From: Bradyrhizobium manausense
GTDB lineage: Bacteria; Pseudomonadota; Alphaproteobacteria; Rhizobiales; Xanthobacteraceae
Assembly (NCBI RefSeq): GCF_018130615.1
Contig: NZ_JAFCKB010000006.1
Coordinates: 344,784 to 408,783, forward strand
Reading direction: 5' to 3'
Length of the DNA stretch: 64,000 bases
Part shown: positions 8,151-15,592 of the stretch, piece after piece
How the letters are laid out: each line of letters starts with the position of its first letter
Numbering within the stretch: position 1 is the first letter of the stretch
Made by a program: the position numbers and the translations under genes
Notes under the pieces: model-generated
Told to the model about the DNA's origin: nothing
What the model saw: the letters and a program-made list of their open reading frames with translations, nothing else
The model's database searches: none

Positions 8151-9148
8151 AGATCACATCTTTCCAAGCGAGCCTCGCCGCAGCCGTGCTGCTCACGGTC
8201 ACCTGGCTCGCAGTTCCTGTTTCTGCCCAGACACAAACGCAGCCGGCCGCGCCGGCACGGCCCGTTGCAGCGCCGGCACCGGTGGCGGCTCAGCCGGCCC
8301 CCGCCGTCGCGGCACAGCCGAATGCGACTGCTGCGCCGGCGCCATCGACGGCGGCCCCCGCGGCGGCTGCGCCTGTCGCGCCGATGCCGGGCGCGTCCTC
8401 GACTGATGCCGTCGTGGCTCCTGCATCCGAGGCGCCGAAGGCCGGCATCGCACCCGCCATGAAGGAATTGTCACCTTGGGTGATGTTCATGTCGGCGGAC
8501 ATCATCGTGAAGGCGGTGATGATCGGGCTCGCCTTTGCCTCGCTCGTGACCTGGACGGTCTTCATCGCGAAGTCGATTGAGCTGTCGGTCGCTTCCGCCA
8601 AGCTTCGTTCGGCGCTGAAGAAGATCGCCGAGGTTCGCTCGCTTGCCGAAGCGCAGATGGCGCTCGGCACCAAGGAGGGCATCCTGCCGTCCTTCCTGGC
8701 GGCCGCGCTGCGTGAGGCGCGGATGTCGGCCGGCCTGTCCAGCGATGCCGGCATCAAGGAGCGTGCCGCCTCGAGCTTTTTGGAGATCGTGCGCGCGGAG
8801 CAGCGCCGTATCCGTATCGGCATGGGGGTGCTTGCGACCATCGGCTCGACATCGCCGTTCGTCGGCCTGTTCGGCACCGTCTGGGGCATCATGAACAGCT
8901 TCATCGGCATCTCGAAGTCGCAGACCACGAACCTTGCAGTGGTTGCCCCCGGCATCGCCGAGGCGCTGCTTGCGACCGCGATCGGCCTCGTCGCCGCGAT
9001 CCCGGCCGTCATCATCTACAATCACTTCTCGCGCGTCACGAAGGGCTATCTCGAGCTCGTCAGCCGCGCCTCGGGGGCTGCGGCCCGGCTGTTGTCGCGC
9101 GATCTCGACCGCAGCCATGGCGGTGCGCATTCGCGCGCGGCGGAGTAA
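8147..9148 (+). CDS. exbB: TonB-system energiser ExbB
   Basis: The 333-residue inner-membrane proton-channel component that energises TonB. Residues 1-27 resemble a signal sequence, and residues 28-105 are a long Ala/Pro-rich stretch probably exposed in the periplasm. Three membrane helices follow at about 121-143, 226-256 and 265-292, containing the MotA/TolQ/ExbB core [20 protein letters not shown] and the [17 protein letters not shown] segment. The extended Ala/Pro region makes it about 90 residues longer than E. coli ExbB, a form common in alphaproteobacteria. It is translationally coupled to piuC and is followed three bases later by exbD. Confidence 0.95.
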   Translation: MKITSFQASLAAAVLLTVTWLAVPVSAQTQTQPAAPARPVAAPAPVAAQPAPAVAAQPNATAAPAPSTAAPAAAAPVAPMPGASSTDAVVAPASEAPKAGIAPAMKELSPWVMFMSADIIVKAVMIGLAFASLVTWTVFIAKSIELSVASAKLRSALKKIAEVRSLAEAQMALGTKEGILPSFLAAALREARMSAGLSSDAGIKERAASSFLEIVRAEQRRIRIGMGVLATIGSTSPFVGLFGTVWGIMNSFIGISKSQTTNLAVVAPGIAEALLATAIGLVAAIPAVIIYNHFSRVTKGYLELVSRASGAAARLLSRDLDRSHGGAHSRAAE

Positions 9149-9151
9149 GCC

Positions 9152-9613
9152 ATGGCCGTTTCGCTCACAGACAACGATGACGACGACGATTTCTCGGAAA
9201 CGCATGACATCAACGTCACGCCGTTCATCGACGTCATCCTGGTGCTGCTGATCATCTTCATGGTCGCAGCTCCACTGTCGACGGTCGATCTGCCGATCGA
9301 CCTGCCGACGTCGAGCGCGATGCCGCAGAAGAAACCGGACAAGCCGACCTATGTCAGCATCAAGCCGGACCTGACGCTCGCGATCGGCGAAAACGCGGTG
9401 AAGCGAACCGACCTGGTCAGCTCGCTCGACGCCATCGCCGACATGAGCAAGGACAAATACGTGTTCCTGCGCGCCGACAAGGCCGTGCCTTACGGCGAGT
9501 TGATGGGCGTCATGGAAATCCTGCGGGCGGGCGGCTATTCTCGGATCAAGCTGGTGGCGCTCGAAGCACCTCCTGCGGCGGCTGGGCCGGCGCAAGGGGC
9601 AGTTCAACCCTGA
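9152..9613 (+). CDS. exbD: TonB-system energiser ExbD
   Basis: A 153-residue ExbD with a short acidic cytoplasmic N-terminus, one transmembrane helix beginning INVTPFIDVILVLLIIFMV, and a periplasmic domain of about 110 residues. D27 in the helix corresponds to the essential proton-pathway aspartate of the family. It forms the stator complex with the ExbB encoded immediately upstream and acts on the TonB encoded eight to ten bases downstream. Confidence 0.95.
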   Translation: MAVSLTDNDDDDDFSETHDINVTPFIDVILVLLIIFMVAAPLSTVDLPIDLPTSSAMPQKKPDKPTYVSIKPDLTLAIGENAVKRTDLVSSLDAIADMSKDKYVFLRADKAVPYGELMGVMEILRAGGYSRIKLVALEAPPAAAGPAQGAVQP

Positions 9614-9623
9614 TGGCGGCGTG

Positions 9624-10415
9624 ATGTCCGACCCTGTAATCGACGCAAAATCCTCGCGGCCGTTGTGGATCCTGGCCGCCGTCGCGGCGATTGGCCTGCA
9701 TCTCGGCGGGGCGGCGCTGGCGCTCGCCAACCTCCGGACCGATGACGGTGAGGACGGCCTCGGCGCCAACGGCGCGGAATACGCCGTCGAAATGACCTCG
9801 CCAAAGCTCCCCGAGACGGATCTACCGCCCGGACCGGACAGCGAAGCCTCGCAGTACCAGCCGCAGCAGATGCAGCAGCAGGCCGAGGTGAAAGAGACCG
9901 ACCTGCCGAAGGAAATCCCTCAGGAAGCCGAAGACCCGGACCGCCTCGTCACCGAGAACGACTCCAAGAAGCCGGTCGAGGACACCACGAAGGTGGCCAA
10001 GGTCGAAACCCAGGCGGTCGAGGAGATGCCGAATGCCCAGGAATCGGCAAGGCAGGCGCTCGATGAGAACGCGCGCGAGGACGAGAAGGCGGCCGCGCCC
10101 CACCAGGGTATTGGCAAGGACCTTCGCAAGCTGACGGCCGAATGGGGCAAGCGGATCAGCGCTTATTTCGAGTTGCACAAGCGCTACCCCAAGGACAGGA
10201 GCAAGACGACGACGGTCAAGCTCAGCCTGGTCTTGAATCGCCGCGGGAACGTCGTTTCCGTCGACGTGGCGCAATCCTCAGGCGATCCCGCCTTCGACAG
10301 CGAGGCCATATCCATGGTGCGCCGTTCGGATCCCGTGCCGGTCCCACCGGCTGAACTCACGGACGATCAGTTCGCCTTCAGCCTGCCGGTGAACTTCAAG
10401 AAGCCGTCGAAATAG
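9624..10415 (+). CDS. tonB: TonB family energy-transducing protein
   Basis: A 263-residue TonB protein linking the ExbB-ExbD motor to the outer-membrane receptors. It has an N-terminal membrane anchor (about 13-35) with the typical in-helix histidine (AIGLHLGG). A long Pro/Glu/Lys-rich periplasmic spacer (about 40-165) follows. The C-terminal TonB domain has YFELHKRYPKD, VSLVLNRRGNVV-like strands and FDSEAISMVRRSDP. GTG at 9621 directly precedes the ATG and could be the start instead. It closes the iron-uptake operon; the next gene is on the other strand. Confidence 0.93.
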   Translation: MSDPVIDAKSSRPLWILAAVAAIGLHLGGAALALANLRTDDGEDGLGANGAEYAVEMTSPKLPETDLPPGPDSEASQYQPQQMQQQAEVKETDLPKEIPQEAEDPDRLVTENDSKKPVEDTTKVAKVETQAVEEMPNAQESARQALDENAREDEKAAAPHQGIGKDLRKLTAEWGKRISAYFELHKRYPKDRSKTTTVKLSLVLNRRGNVVSVDVAQSSGDPAFDSEAISMVRRSDPVPVPPAELTDDQFAFSLPVNFKKPSK

Positions 10416-10422
10416 CCCGCCG

Positions 10423-10863
10423 TCAGCGCCAGTAGAATTTGATAGAGACGTAGACCACGACCAGGCAGGCGAAGATCAGCGCCACCGGGAGGGGGCGCTT
10501 CTCGGTTCCACCAAACATCGTCGCCCCGAACATGGCGGCCTTTTTCGGCTTGGGCGCCGGGCGGCGGAAAGCGGTAACATTGTCCGTCACGGGTTCGGCC
10601 GGCCGGCTGCGGACGTCGGGCGGGTTCCCGGCACCACCCATTTCCAGATAGTAGGATTTGTAGACCTCGGCGATGGCGACCTCGGTCGCCTCGGCTTCGC
10701 TCATCCGCTCCAGCAGCTTCCTGTAACCGTCGAGGAAGCCCTGTGCGTCCGGTGGCAGGGCCGACAACCCATTCAGCTTGGCCATCATCTTCCAGGTGGC
10801 GAAATCGGCGCGGGCACGGGTGTCGGCACGTCGCGCGATCAGCATATCGGCAGCTTTGACCAA
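10423..10863 (-). CDS. conserved hypothetical protein with C-terminal membrane anchor
   Basis: A 146-residue protein I do not recognise. The first 90 residues are soluble and mostly helical, with a linker rich in Pro, Lys and Arg from about 95 to 125. The C-terminus PVALIFACLVVVYVSIKFYWR is a single transmembrane helix, giving a tail-anchored arrangement. The TTG at 10863 is preceded by AGAGG six bases away, so the non-ATG start is favoured over the internal ATG at 10845. It is convergent with tonB, with only seven bases between them. No function can be assigned. Confidence 0.6.
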   Translation of the reverse strand: MVKAADMLIARRADTRARADFATWKMMAKLNGLSALPPDAQGFLDGYRKLLERMSEAEATEVAIAEVYKSYYLEMGGAGNPPDVRSRPAEPVTDNVTAFRRPAPKPKKAAMFGATMFGGTEKRPLPVALIFACLVVVYVSIKFYWR

Positions 10864-10919
10864 GTTGGCCTCTAGCCCTTCGGCTTTGTCTTAAAGTGCA
10901 GGATCTTAAACGGCTTCAA

Positions 10920-11600
10920 CTACGCATTGCCGGTAGCGAAGAGAACAGCTTGAATCACATAACCGGTCAACGTTCGCAGTATTGCTGAAATAACATCAAG
11001 ATTTAGACCGAACTGGGAACCAGCCAGCGGCAGCAGGATCAGGAGAGCGATCAGGATCAGCATGCCGAACGGCTCGAGCCGTGACAGCGGCAGGGCGAGC
11101 GGCCGCGGCAGCAGCCCGACCGCGACCCGCCCGCCGTCGAGCGGCGGAATCGGCATCATGTTGAAGACGGCCAGCACGGCGTTGATCAGCAGCGCATTTC
11201 TGAGATTGTCGGCGATCCATTGCGCCGAATTGGCGGGTGTCCACGGCAGCGCGTGGACGGCGAGGCCGGCCACGAGCGCCAGCAGGATATTGGTGATGGG
11301 ACCGGCTAGGGCGACCCAGACCATGTCCAGCTTCGGATTGTTAAGGTTGCGAAAATTCACCGGCACCGGTTTGGCGTAGCCGAACAGGAACGGCGAATGC
11401 GCAAACAGCAGCATTGCCGGCAGGATCAACGTACCGAACGGGTCGATGTGACGGAGCGGGTTGAAGCTGACGCGCCCGAGCTGCCAGGCGGTGTTGTCGC
11501 CGAGACGGTGCGCGACGAACGCGTGCGCGGCCTCGTGGAAAGTGATGGCGAGCACCAGCGGCAGCACCCAGACCGAGAGGTCATAATAGGAAATGTTCAC
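10920..11600 (-). CDS. site-2 protease family membrane metalloprotease (M50)
   Basis: A 226-residue polytopic membrane protein of the M50 family that would cleave substrates within the membrane. The zinc site is visible: HEAAH (H22, E23, H26) in the first helix and D155 in MPIPPLDGGR. Loop motifs GYAKPVPVNFRNLNNP and ALAGPITNILLAL are characteristic of the short bacterial S2P group without a PDZ domain. The GTG at 11600 is chosen because a longer frame upstream lacks family similarity and runs into the LysR gene. The ribosome-binding site is weak. Its substrate is unknown. Confidence 0.9.
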   Translation of the reverse strand: MNISYYDLSVWVLPLVLAITFHEAAHAFVAHRLGDNTAWQLGRVSFNPLRHIDPFGTLILPAMLLFAHSPFLFGYAKPVPVNFRNLNNPKLDMVWVALAGPITNILLALVAGLAVHALPWTPANSAQWIADNLRNALLINAVLAVFNMMPIPPLDGGRVAVGLLPRPLALPLSRLEPFGMLILIALLILLPLAGSQFGLNLDVISAILRTLTGYVIQAVLFATGNA

Positions 11601-11673
11601 GTCGCGTCTGTTCCGATTTTGCCGTCGCCTTGCAGACGACCTGGCCAATCCGGCGGTGCAGCAACGCTTCAGG

Positions 11674-12540
11674 TCAACATAGGGTGGCCTGTTCCGAAAT
11701 GCCACGCTGCAGATGATCGGCAAGCAGTGCCGCCGGACGCGACAGATTGCGCGTACGGTGGAGGCGGATGTCCGCTCCGGGCAGCGGCGGGAGGCCGTCA
11801 CACTCCGACAGGATGCGGAGCCGGGCAGGCAAGGTGCCGGCTTTGACGACCGTGATTGCGAACCCCTGCGCCGCGATCGCCTCCACCGCAGCAAGCGTCC
11901 GGCTGACGAAAGCGAGGCGCCAGGGCCGGCGCGCGGCATCGAGGGCGTCTGCGGCCCATTGTCGAAACAGGCACCCCGGCGGATAAAGCGCGACGGGCAG
12001 GGTATCCTGCGGTTCGGCTGTATAGGATCTGGCCGCGGCCCAGACGGCCTGCTCTTGCCGGAGCAGTTCGCCGTCGCCGTGTCCTTGCGGGTGCATGGCA
12101 ATGACGAGGTCATAAGCCTCGCCGAGCCGGGCCGGCATGGTTGCGGTCAGTCCAGTCTCGATCTCGACCCGAACCGCCGGGTGATCTTTGGCGAAGCTCG
12201 CCAGCAGCGGCGGAATGACGATCGTGCCGTAGTCGTCCATCACGCCGAGGCGGATGACGGCCTCCGGCTTGCGGGCGCGCAGCGCGCCGACCGCTTCCGC
12301 CTGGAGGGCAAGGATTCGCTGCGCAAAGGCGCGCAGCTCATCGCCCGTGGCGGTCGGCACGACACCGTCCCGATTGCGCTGAAACAATTTTGTGCCGAGC
12401 CGTTGCTCCAGACGCCTGACCTGCACGCTCACCGCCGACTGGGTCCGGTTCAACTGATTGGCTGCACGCGTGAACGAGCGATGCTCGGCGACGGCGAGAA
12501 AGGCCTTGAGCAGATCAGGATCGAGATCGGGGGTGGTCAT
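11674..12540 (-). CDS. LysR family transcriptional regulator
   Basis: A 288-residue LysR regulator with an N-terminal winged helix-turn-helix (LLKAFLAVAEHRSFTRAANQLNRTQSAVSVQVRRLE, about 8-43 of the protein) and a C-terminal effector-binding domain of periplasmic-binding-protein fold. It is divergent from an EamA-type exporter at 12632, and LysR regulators commonly control their divergent neighbour. The ATG at 12540 is preferred to the GTG at 12543. A dyad at 12563-12575 in the shared intergenic region is a candidate binding site. The inducer is unknown. Confidence 0.92.
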   Translation of the reverse strand: MTTPDLDPDLLKAFLAVAEHRSFTRAANQLNRTQSAVSVQVRRLEQRLGTKLFQRNRDGVVPTATGDELRAFAQRILALQAEAVGALRARKPEAVIRLGVMDDYGTIVIPPLLASFAKDHPAVRVEIETGLTATMPARLGEAYDLVIAMHPQGHGDGELLRQEQAVWAAARSYTAEPQDTLPVALYPPGCLFRQWAADALDAARRPWRLAFVSRTLAAVEAIAAQGFAITVVKAGTLPARLRILSECDGLPPLPGADIRLHRTRNLSRPAALLADHLQRGISEQATLC

Positions 12541-12562
12541 CACCGAACGTTATCCCAGCATG

Positions 12563-12575
12563 ATGGAAATTCCAT
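12563..12575. promoter_or_regulatory. candidate LysR operator
   Basis: ATGGAAATTCCAT is a 13-base palindrome around one central base, lying in the 91-bp region between the divergent LysR and EamA genes. Position and symmetry suit a LysR recognition site, but no second copy was found to confirm it. Confidence 0.35.
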
Positions 12576-12631
12576 TCCCAGTTTCGGCACGGCCCGTATG
12601 CTGTTCGTCCAGGCGTTGGACAGGAGGGATC

Positions 12632-13543
12632 GTGGGCGAGATTTTCGGCGTTCTGGCCGCGGTGCTGTCGAGCGCGCTGGGCGGCGCCTCGATCGGTGCC
12701 ACGCGCTATCTCGTGACGAGCATCGATCCGCTGGCGATCGGCTCGTTCCGGTTCGGCATCGGGTTTCTCCTGCTGTTGCCGCTGACACTGCTGCGTGGCG
12801 ACCGCTGGCCGGAGCGCGGTGACTGGGCTGCCGCAATCGGGCTCGGCATCCTGTTCTTCGCGCTGTTTCCGATCTTGTTCAACGCATCGCTCATCTTCAC
12901 GACGGCCGCGCGCGGAGCGCTCGCGCTGTCCACGCTGCCGCTGTTGACGTTGGTGATTGGCGCCGGACTCGGCAGCGAAGCGCTGACCTGGCGCAAATCG
13001 ATCGGTGTCGTGGTGGCAACGCTCGGCGTGGCCGTCGCGCTGCTCACCGACCTTGGCTCGGCGCCGTCAGGGGCTTGGCGCGGCGATCTGCTGATGATGG
13101 CGGCTGCGTTGTGCATGGCTCTGTACGGCATCTGGTCCAAGCCGTTGATCCGGCGCTCCAGCCCGATCGCCTTTACCACCATGAGCATGGGGGCGGGCGC
13201 TGCCTGCCTCATCCTGCTCTCATGTGCCCGCGGCAGCCTTGCCCCCGTCGCAGGCTTTTGCACGCCGCAATGGCTGGCCGCGTTCTATCTGGGCGCATTC
13301 GGCGCGGCGCTGACTTTTTATCTATGGGCCTTCGCACTGGAGCGGACGACGCCAACGCGCGTGGCGATCTCGGTCACGGTCAATCCAATCACGGCATCGC
13401 TGGTCGGCGCGTGGCTGTTGCACGAGCCGCTGCGCTGGAATCTCGCGGCCGGCATCGTCGCGGTGTTTGCCGGGATCTGGCTGGCCACGACGGCAGGCCA
13501 GCGCGTTCAGGCCGCCAGCATCCCGGTTTCAAGCCGGCCGTGA
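12632..13543 (+). CDS. DMT superfamily transporter (EamA domain)
   Basis: A 303-residue inner-membrane transporter with about ten hydrophobic helices in two EamA repeats (SIGATRYLVTSIDPLAIGSFRFG in the first half, RTTPTRVAISVTVNPITASLVGAWLL in the second). The GTG at 12632 is chosen because AGGAGGG (12622-12628) lies just before it and the resulting length fits the family. Longer readings add a non-hydrophobic extension. It is divergent from the LysR gene, which probably regulates it. EamA proteins export or import diverse metabolites; the substrate here is unknown. Confidence 0.9.
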   Translation: MGEIFGVLAAVLSSALGGASIGATRYLVTSIDPLAIGSFRFGIGFLLLLPLTLLRGDRWPERGDWAAAIGLGILFFALFPILFNASLIFTTAARGALALSTLPLLTLVIGAGLGSEALTWRKSIGVVVATLGVAVALLTDLGSAPSGAWRGDLLMMAAALCMALYGIWSKPLIRRSSPIAFTTMSMGAGAACLILLSCARGSLAPVAGFCTPQWLAAFYLGAFGAALTFYLWAFALERTTPTRVAISVTVNPITASLVGAWLLHEPLRWNLAAGIVAVFAGIWLATTAGQRVQAASIPVSSRP

Positions 13544-13545
13544 TC

Positions 13546-13938
13546 TCACGCCGGGATGGTCGTCTGATATTGCTTCAGGCCGTCGTCGAGCGTCACCCAG
13601 GCGAGCTTTTCCGAGACCCAGATGTGCTCGGTCGGCGTAAAAGCGTTGCGGTCGTCGAAGGTCGCGAGCGCAACGCCCGCTAGCGTGCCGTTGCGGCGCC
13701 ACGCGAACAGCCGCGTGCCGCAGATCTTGCAGAACACGCGGTCGATATTCTCCGAAGATGCATAGCGGCCGGTTTCGCCCGTGATGGTCAGCGCTTTCTG
13801 GTCGAACTGGGCGCGGGCGAAGTAGGGCGAGCCCATCGCCTTCTGGCAAATGCGGCAATGACAGATGCGTACGTTCAGCGGCTCGCCCTCCGCCTTGAAC
13901 CGCACCGCGCCGCACAGGCATCCACCTTCCCGGATCAT
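13546..13938 (-). CDS. GFA family zinc protein (glutathione-dependent formaldehyde-activating-like, CENP-V fold)
   Basis: A 130-residue protein with the zinc-binding cysteines of the GFA/CENP-V family: C7 and C9 (GGCLCGAVRF), C26, C28 and C31 (ICHCRICQKAMGSP), and C70 and C73 (FCKICGTRLF). Some GFA proteins bind S-hydroxymethyl-glutathione, but most have no proven reaction. The ATG at 13938 lies seven bases after the stop of the SDR gene on the same strand, so it is probably the last gene of the minus-strand sugar operon, though its role there is unclear. Confidence 0.88.
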   Translation of the reverse strand: MIREGGCLCGAVRFKAEGEPLNVRICHCRICQKAMGSPYFARAQFDQKALTITGETGRYASSENIDRVFCKICGTRLFAWRRNGTLAGVALATFDDRNAFTPTEHIWVSEKLAWVTLDDGLKQYQTTIPA

Positions 13939-13945
13939 GGCTGCC

Positions 13946-14692
13946 TCAGTAGGTTGCGCGTCCGCCGGAGATGTCGAAAACGGCTCCGGTGGAGAAGGCG
14001 CAGTCTTCGGATGCAAGCCACGCCACCATCGCGGCGAGCTCTTCCACCAGCACGAAGCGTGCCTTGGGGATCTTCGACAGCATGAAATCGATATGCTGCT
14101 GCGTCATCTGGTCGAAGATCGCGGTCTTCGCCGCCGCGGGCGTCACCGCATTGACCAGGATGTCATGCGCGGCGAGCTCCTTGCCGAGCGACTTCGTCAG
14201 CGCGATCAGACCGGCCTTGGAGGCCGAATAGTGCGAGGCGTTCGGATTGCCTTCCTTGCCGGCGATAGAGGCGATGTTGACGATGCGTCCGTATTTCTGC
14301 TTGAGCATCACGGGCACGATCGCCTTGCAGACGATGAAGGGGCCGTCGAGGTTGATGCGCAGCACCTTGCGCCATTCCTCGAGGTCGGTATCCCAGACCG
14401 GCTTGTTGATGCCGGCAATGCCGGCATTGTTGACGAGGATGTCGACCTTGCCGAAGGCGGCCAAGGTCGCATCGCGCGCCTGCTCGACGCCGGCGGTGTC
14501 GGTGACATCGACCTTGACGGCGCGGACGCTGTCACCGATCTCTTTGGCCGTCTCCTCAGCCAGCGCGGCATCGAAATCCCAGATCGCGACCTTGGCGCCG
14601 GAGGCGACGAAGCGCTCGGTAATGGCGCGGCCAAAGCCCTGCGCGCCGCCGGTGACAACGGCGACGCGGCCATTGAGATCAATCTTGTTCAT
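13946..14692 (-). CDS. SDR family oxidoreductase
   Basis: A 248-residue classical short-chain dehydrogenase. The cofactor motif TGGAQGFGRA is at about 14-23, NNAG is present, the catalytic YSASK follows NIASIAGKEG, and AIWDFD after the second strand suggests NAD preference. It lies 17 bases downstream of a second SDR and belongs to the dehydratase-SDR-SDR set divergent from a sugar ABC importer. A role as sugar or sugar-acid dehydrogenase (for instance of the L-fucose or similar type) is plausible, but the substrate cannot be read from sequence. Confidence 0.9.
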   Translation of the reverse strand: MNKIDLNGRVAVVTGGAQGFGRAITERFVASGAKVAIWDFDAALAEETAKEIGDSVRAVKVDVTDTAGVEQARDATLAAFGKVDILVNNAGIAGINKPVWDTDLEEWRKVLRINLDGPFIVCKAIVPVMLKQKYGRIVNIASIAGKEGNPNASHYSASKAGLIALTKSLGKELAAHDILVNAVTPAAAKTAIFDQMTQQHIDFMLSKIPKARFVLVEELAAMVAWLASEDCAFSTGAVFDISGGRATY

Positions 14693-14709
14693 ACTGGCGG
14701 CCTCTGGCG

Positions 14710-15441
14710 TCAGAGCATGTAGCCGCCGTCGACGACGAGATCGACGCCGGTGGTGAACGCGCTCTCGTCGCTGCCGAGATAGACCGCCATGTTGGCGATT
14801 TCGTCGGCGGTGCCAAGCCGGCCCATCTTCTGGCGTGAGATGAACATCTCCTTGCCCTGCGGCCCCTGCGCGGCGGCGCGGTCGAGCATCGAGGGCGTCT
14901 CGACGGTGCCAGGGCAGATCGAGTTGCAGCGGATACCTTTGGTGATGAAGTCGAGCGCGACCGCGCGCGTCAGCAGCGACACCGCCGCCTTCGACGAGCT
15001 GTAGACGTAACGGTTTGCCGGCGGCCGCAGCGCCGCGCAGGACGAGATGTTGACGATGCTGCCGCCGCCGCCCGCGAGCATCTCGGGCAGAAACGCCCTG
15101 ATGGTCCGGTGCATCGACTTGACGTTGAGGTCGAACGAGAAGTCAAAATCCTCTTCCGAGCATTCCAGGATGGTGCCGTGGTGCACGAAGCCGGCTGCAT
15201 TGAGCAGGATGTCGATCTTACCGACACGCTTGGCAAAAGCGTTGACGTCGGCGGTGTTGCGGACGTCGAGTTTTGCGACCTCGGCGATGCCCTCCTTGGT
15301 CAGGCCGGCGATGCCGGCCTCGTTGATGTCGGTCGCAATGACGGTTGCGCCTTCACGCGCGAATGCGAGCGCGGATGCGCGCCCGATGCCAGCGGCCGCA
15401 GCCGTGATGACGGCGCGCTTGCCCTTGAGGCGGTCTGCCAT
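14710..15441 (-). CDS. SDR oxidoreductase, DHRS6/2-keto-3-deoxy-sugar-acid dehydrogenase-like
   Basis: A 243-residue short-chain dehydrogenase. Its cofactor motif is TAAAAGIG (13-20) instead of TGxxxGIG, and it has FVHHGTILECSEEDFDFSFDLNV, YSSSK, and CPGTVETPSMLDR. These features match the DHRS6 (formerly BDH2) branch, which in bacteria includes 2-keto-3-deoxy-L-fuconate dehydrogenase. That makes oxidation of a 2-keto-3-deoxy acid produced by the neighbouring IlvD/EDD dehydratase an attractive idea, but it is an inference. It is separated from the dehydratase by a palindromic repeat unit and precedes the other SDR. Confidence 0.9.
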   Translation of the reverse strand: MADRLKGKRAVITAAAAGIGRASALAFAREGATVIATDINEAGIAGLTKEGIAEVAKLDVRNTADVNAFAKRVGKIDILLNAAGFVHHGTILECSEEDFDFSFDLNVKSMHRTIRAFLPEMLAGGGGSIVNISSCAALRPPANRYVYSSSKAAVSLLTRAVALDFITKGIRCNSICPGTVETPSMLDRAAAQGPQGKEMFISRQKMGRLGTADEIANMAVYLGSDESAFTTGVDLVVDGGYML

Positions 15442-15464
15442 GTTCTTGTTCTCCCTTTGAGCTG

Positions 15465-15584
15465 GTCATTCCGGGGCGCGCCTCTTGGCGCGAGCCCGGA
15501 ATCCTTACTCCCGATAGTGGTTGTGGATTCTCCGATGCGCAATTGCGCATCGGAGCTCGCGACTGCGTCGCGCCCCGGAATGAC
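15465..15584. repeat. palindromic intergenic repeat, CATTCCGGGGC family
   Basis: GTCATTCCGGGGCGCG at one end and CGCGCCCCGGAATGAC at the other are inverted repeats enclosing about 90 bases. Inside, 15530-15555 is a perfect 26-base palindrome centred on AATT. Related units occur in this window at 28786, 30379, 53526 and 59470. It sits between the dehydratase and SDR genes and would fold in their transcript. Confidence 0.75.
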
Positions 15585-15592
15585 AGAAGCTG

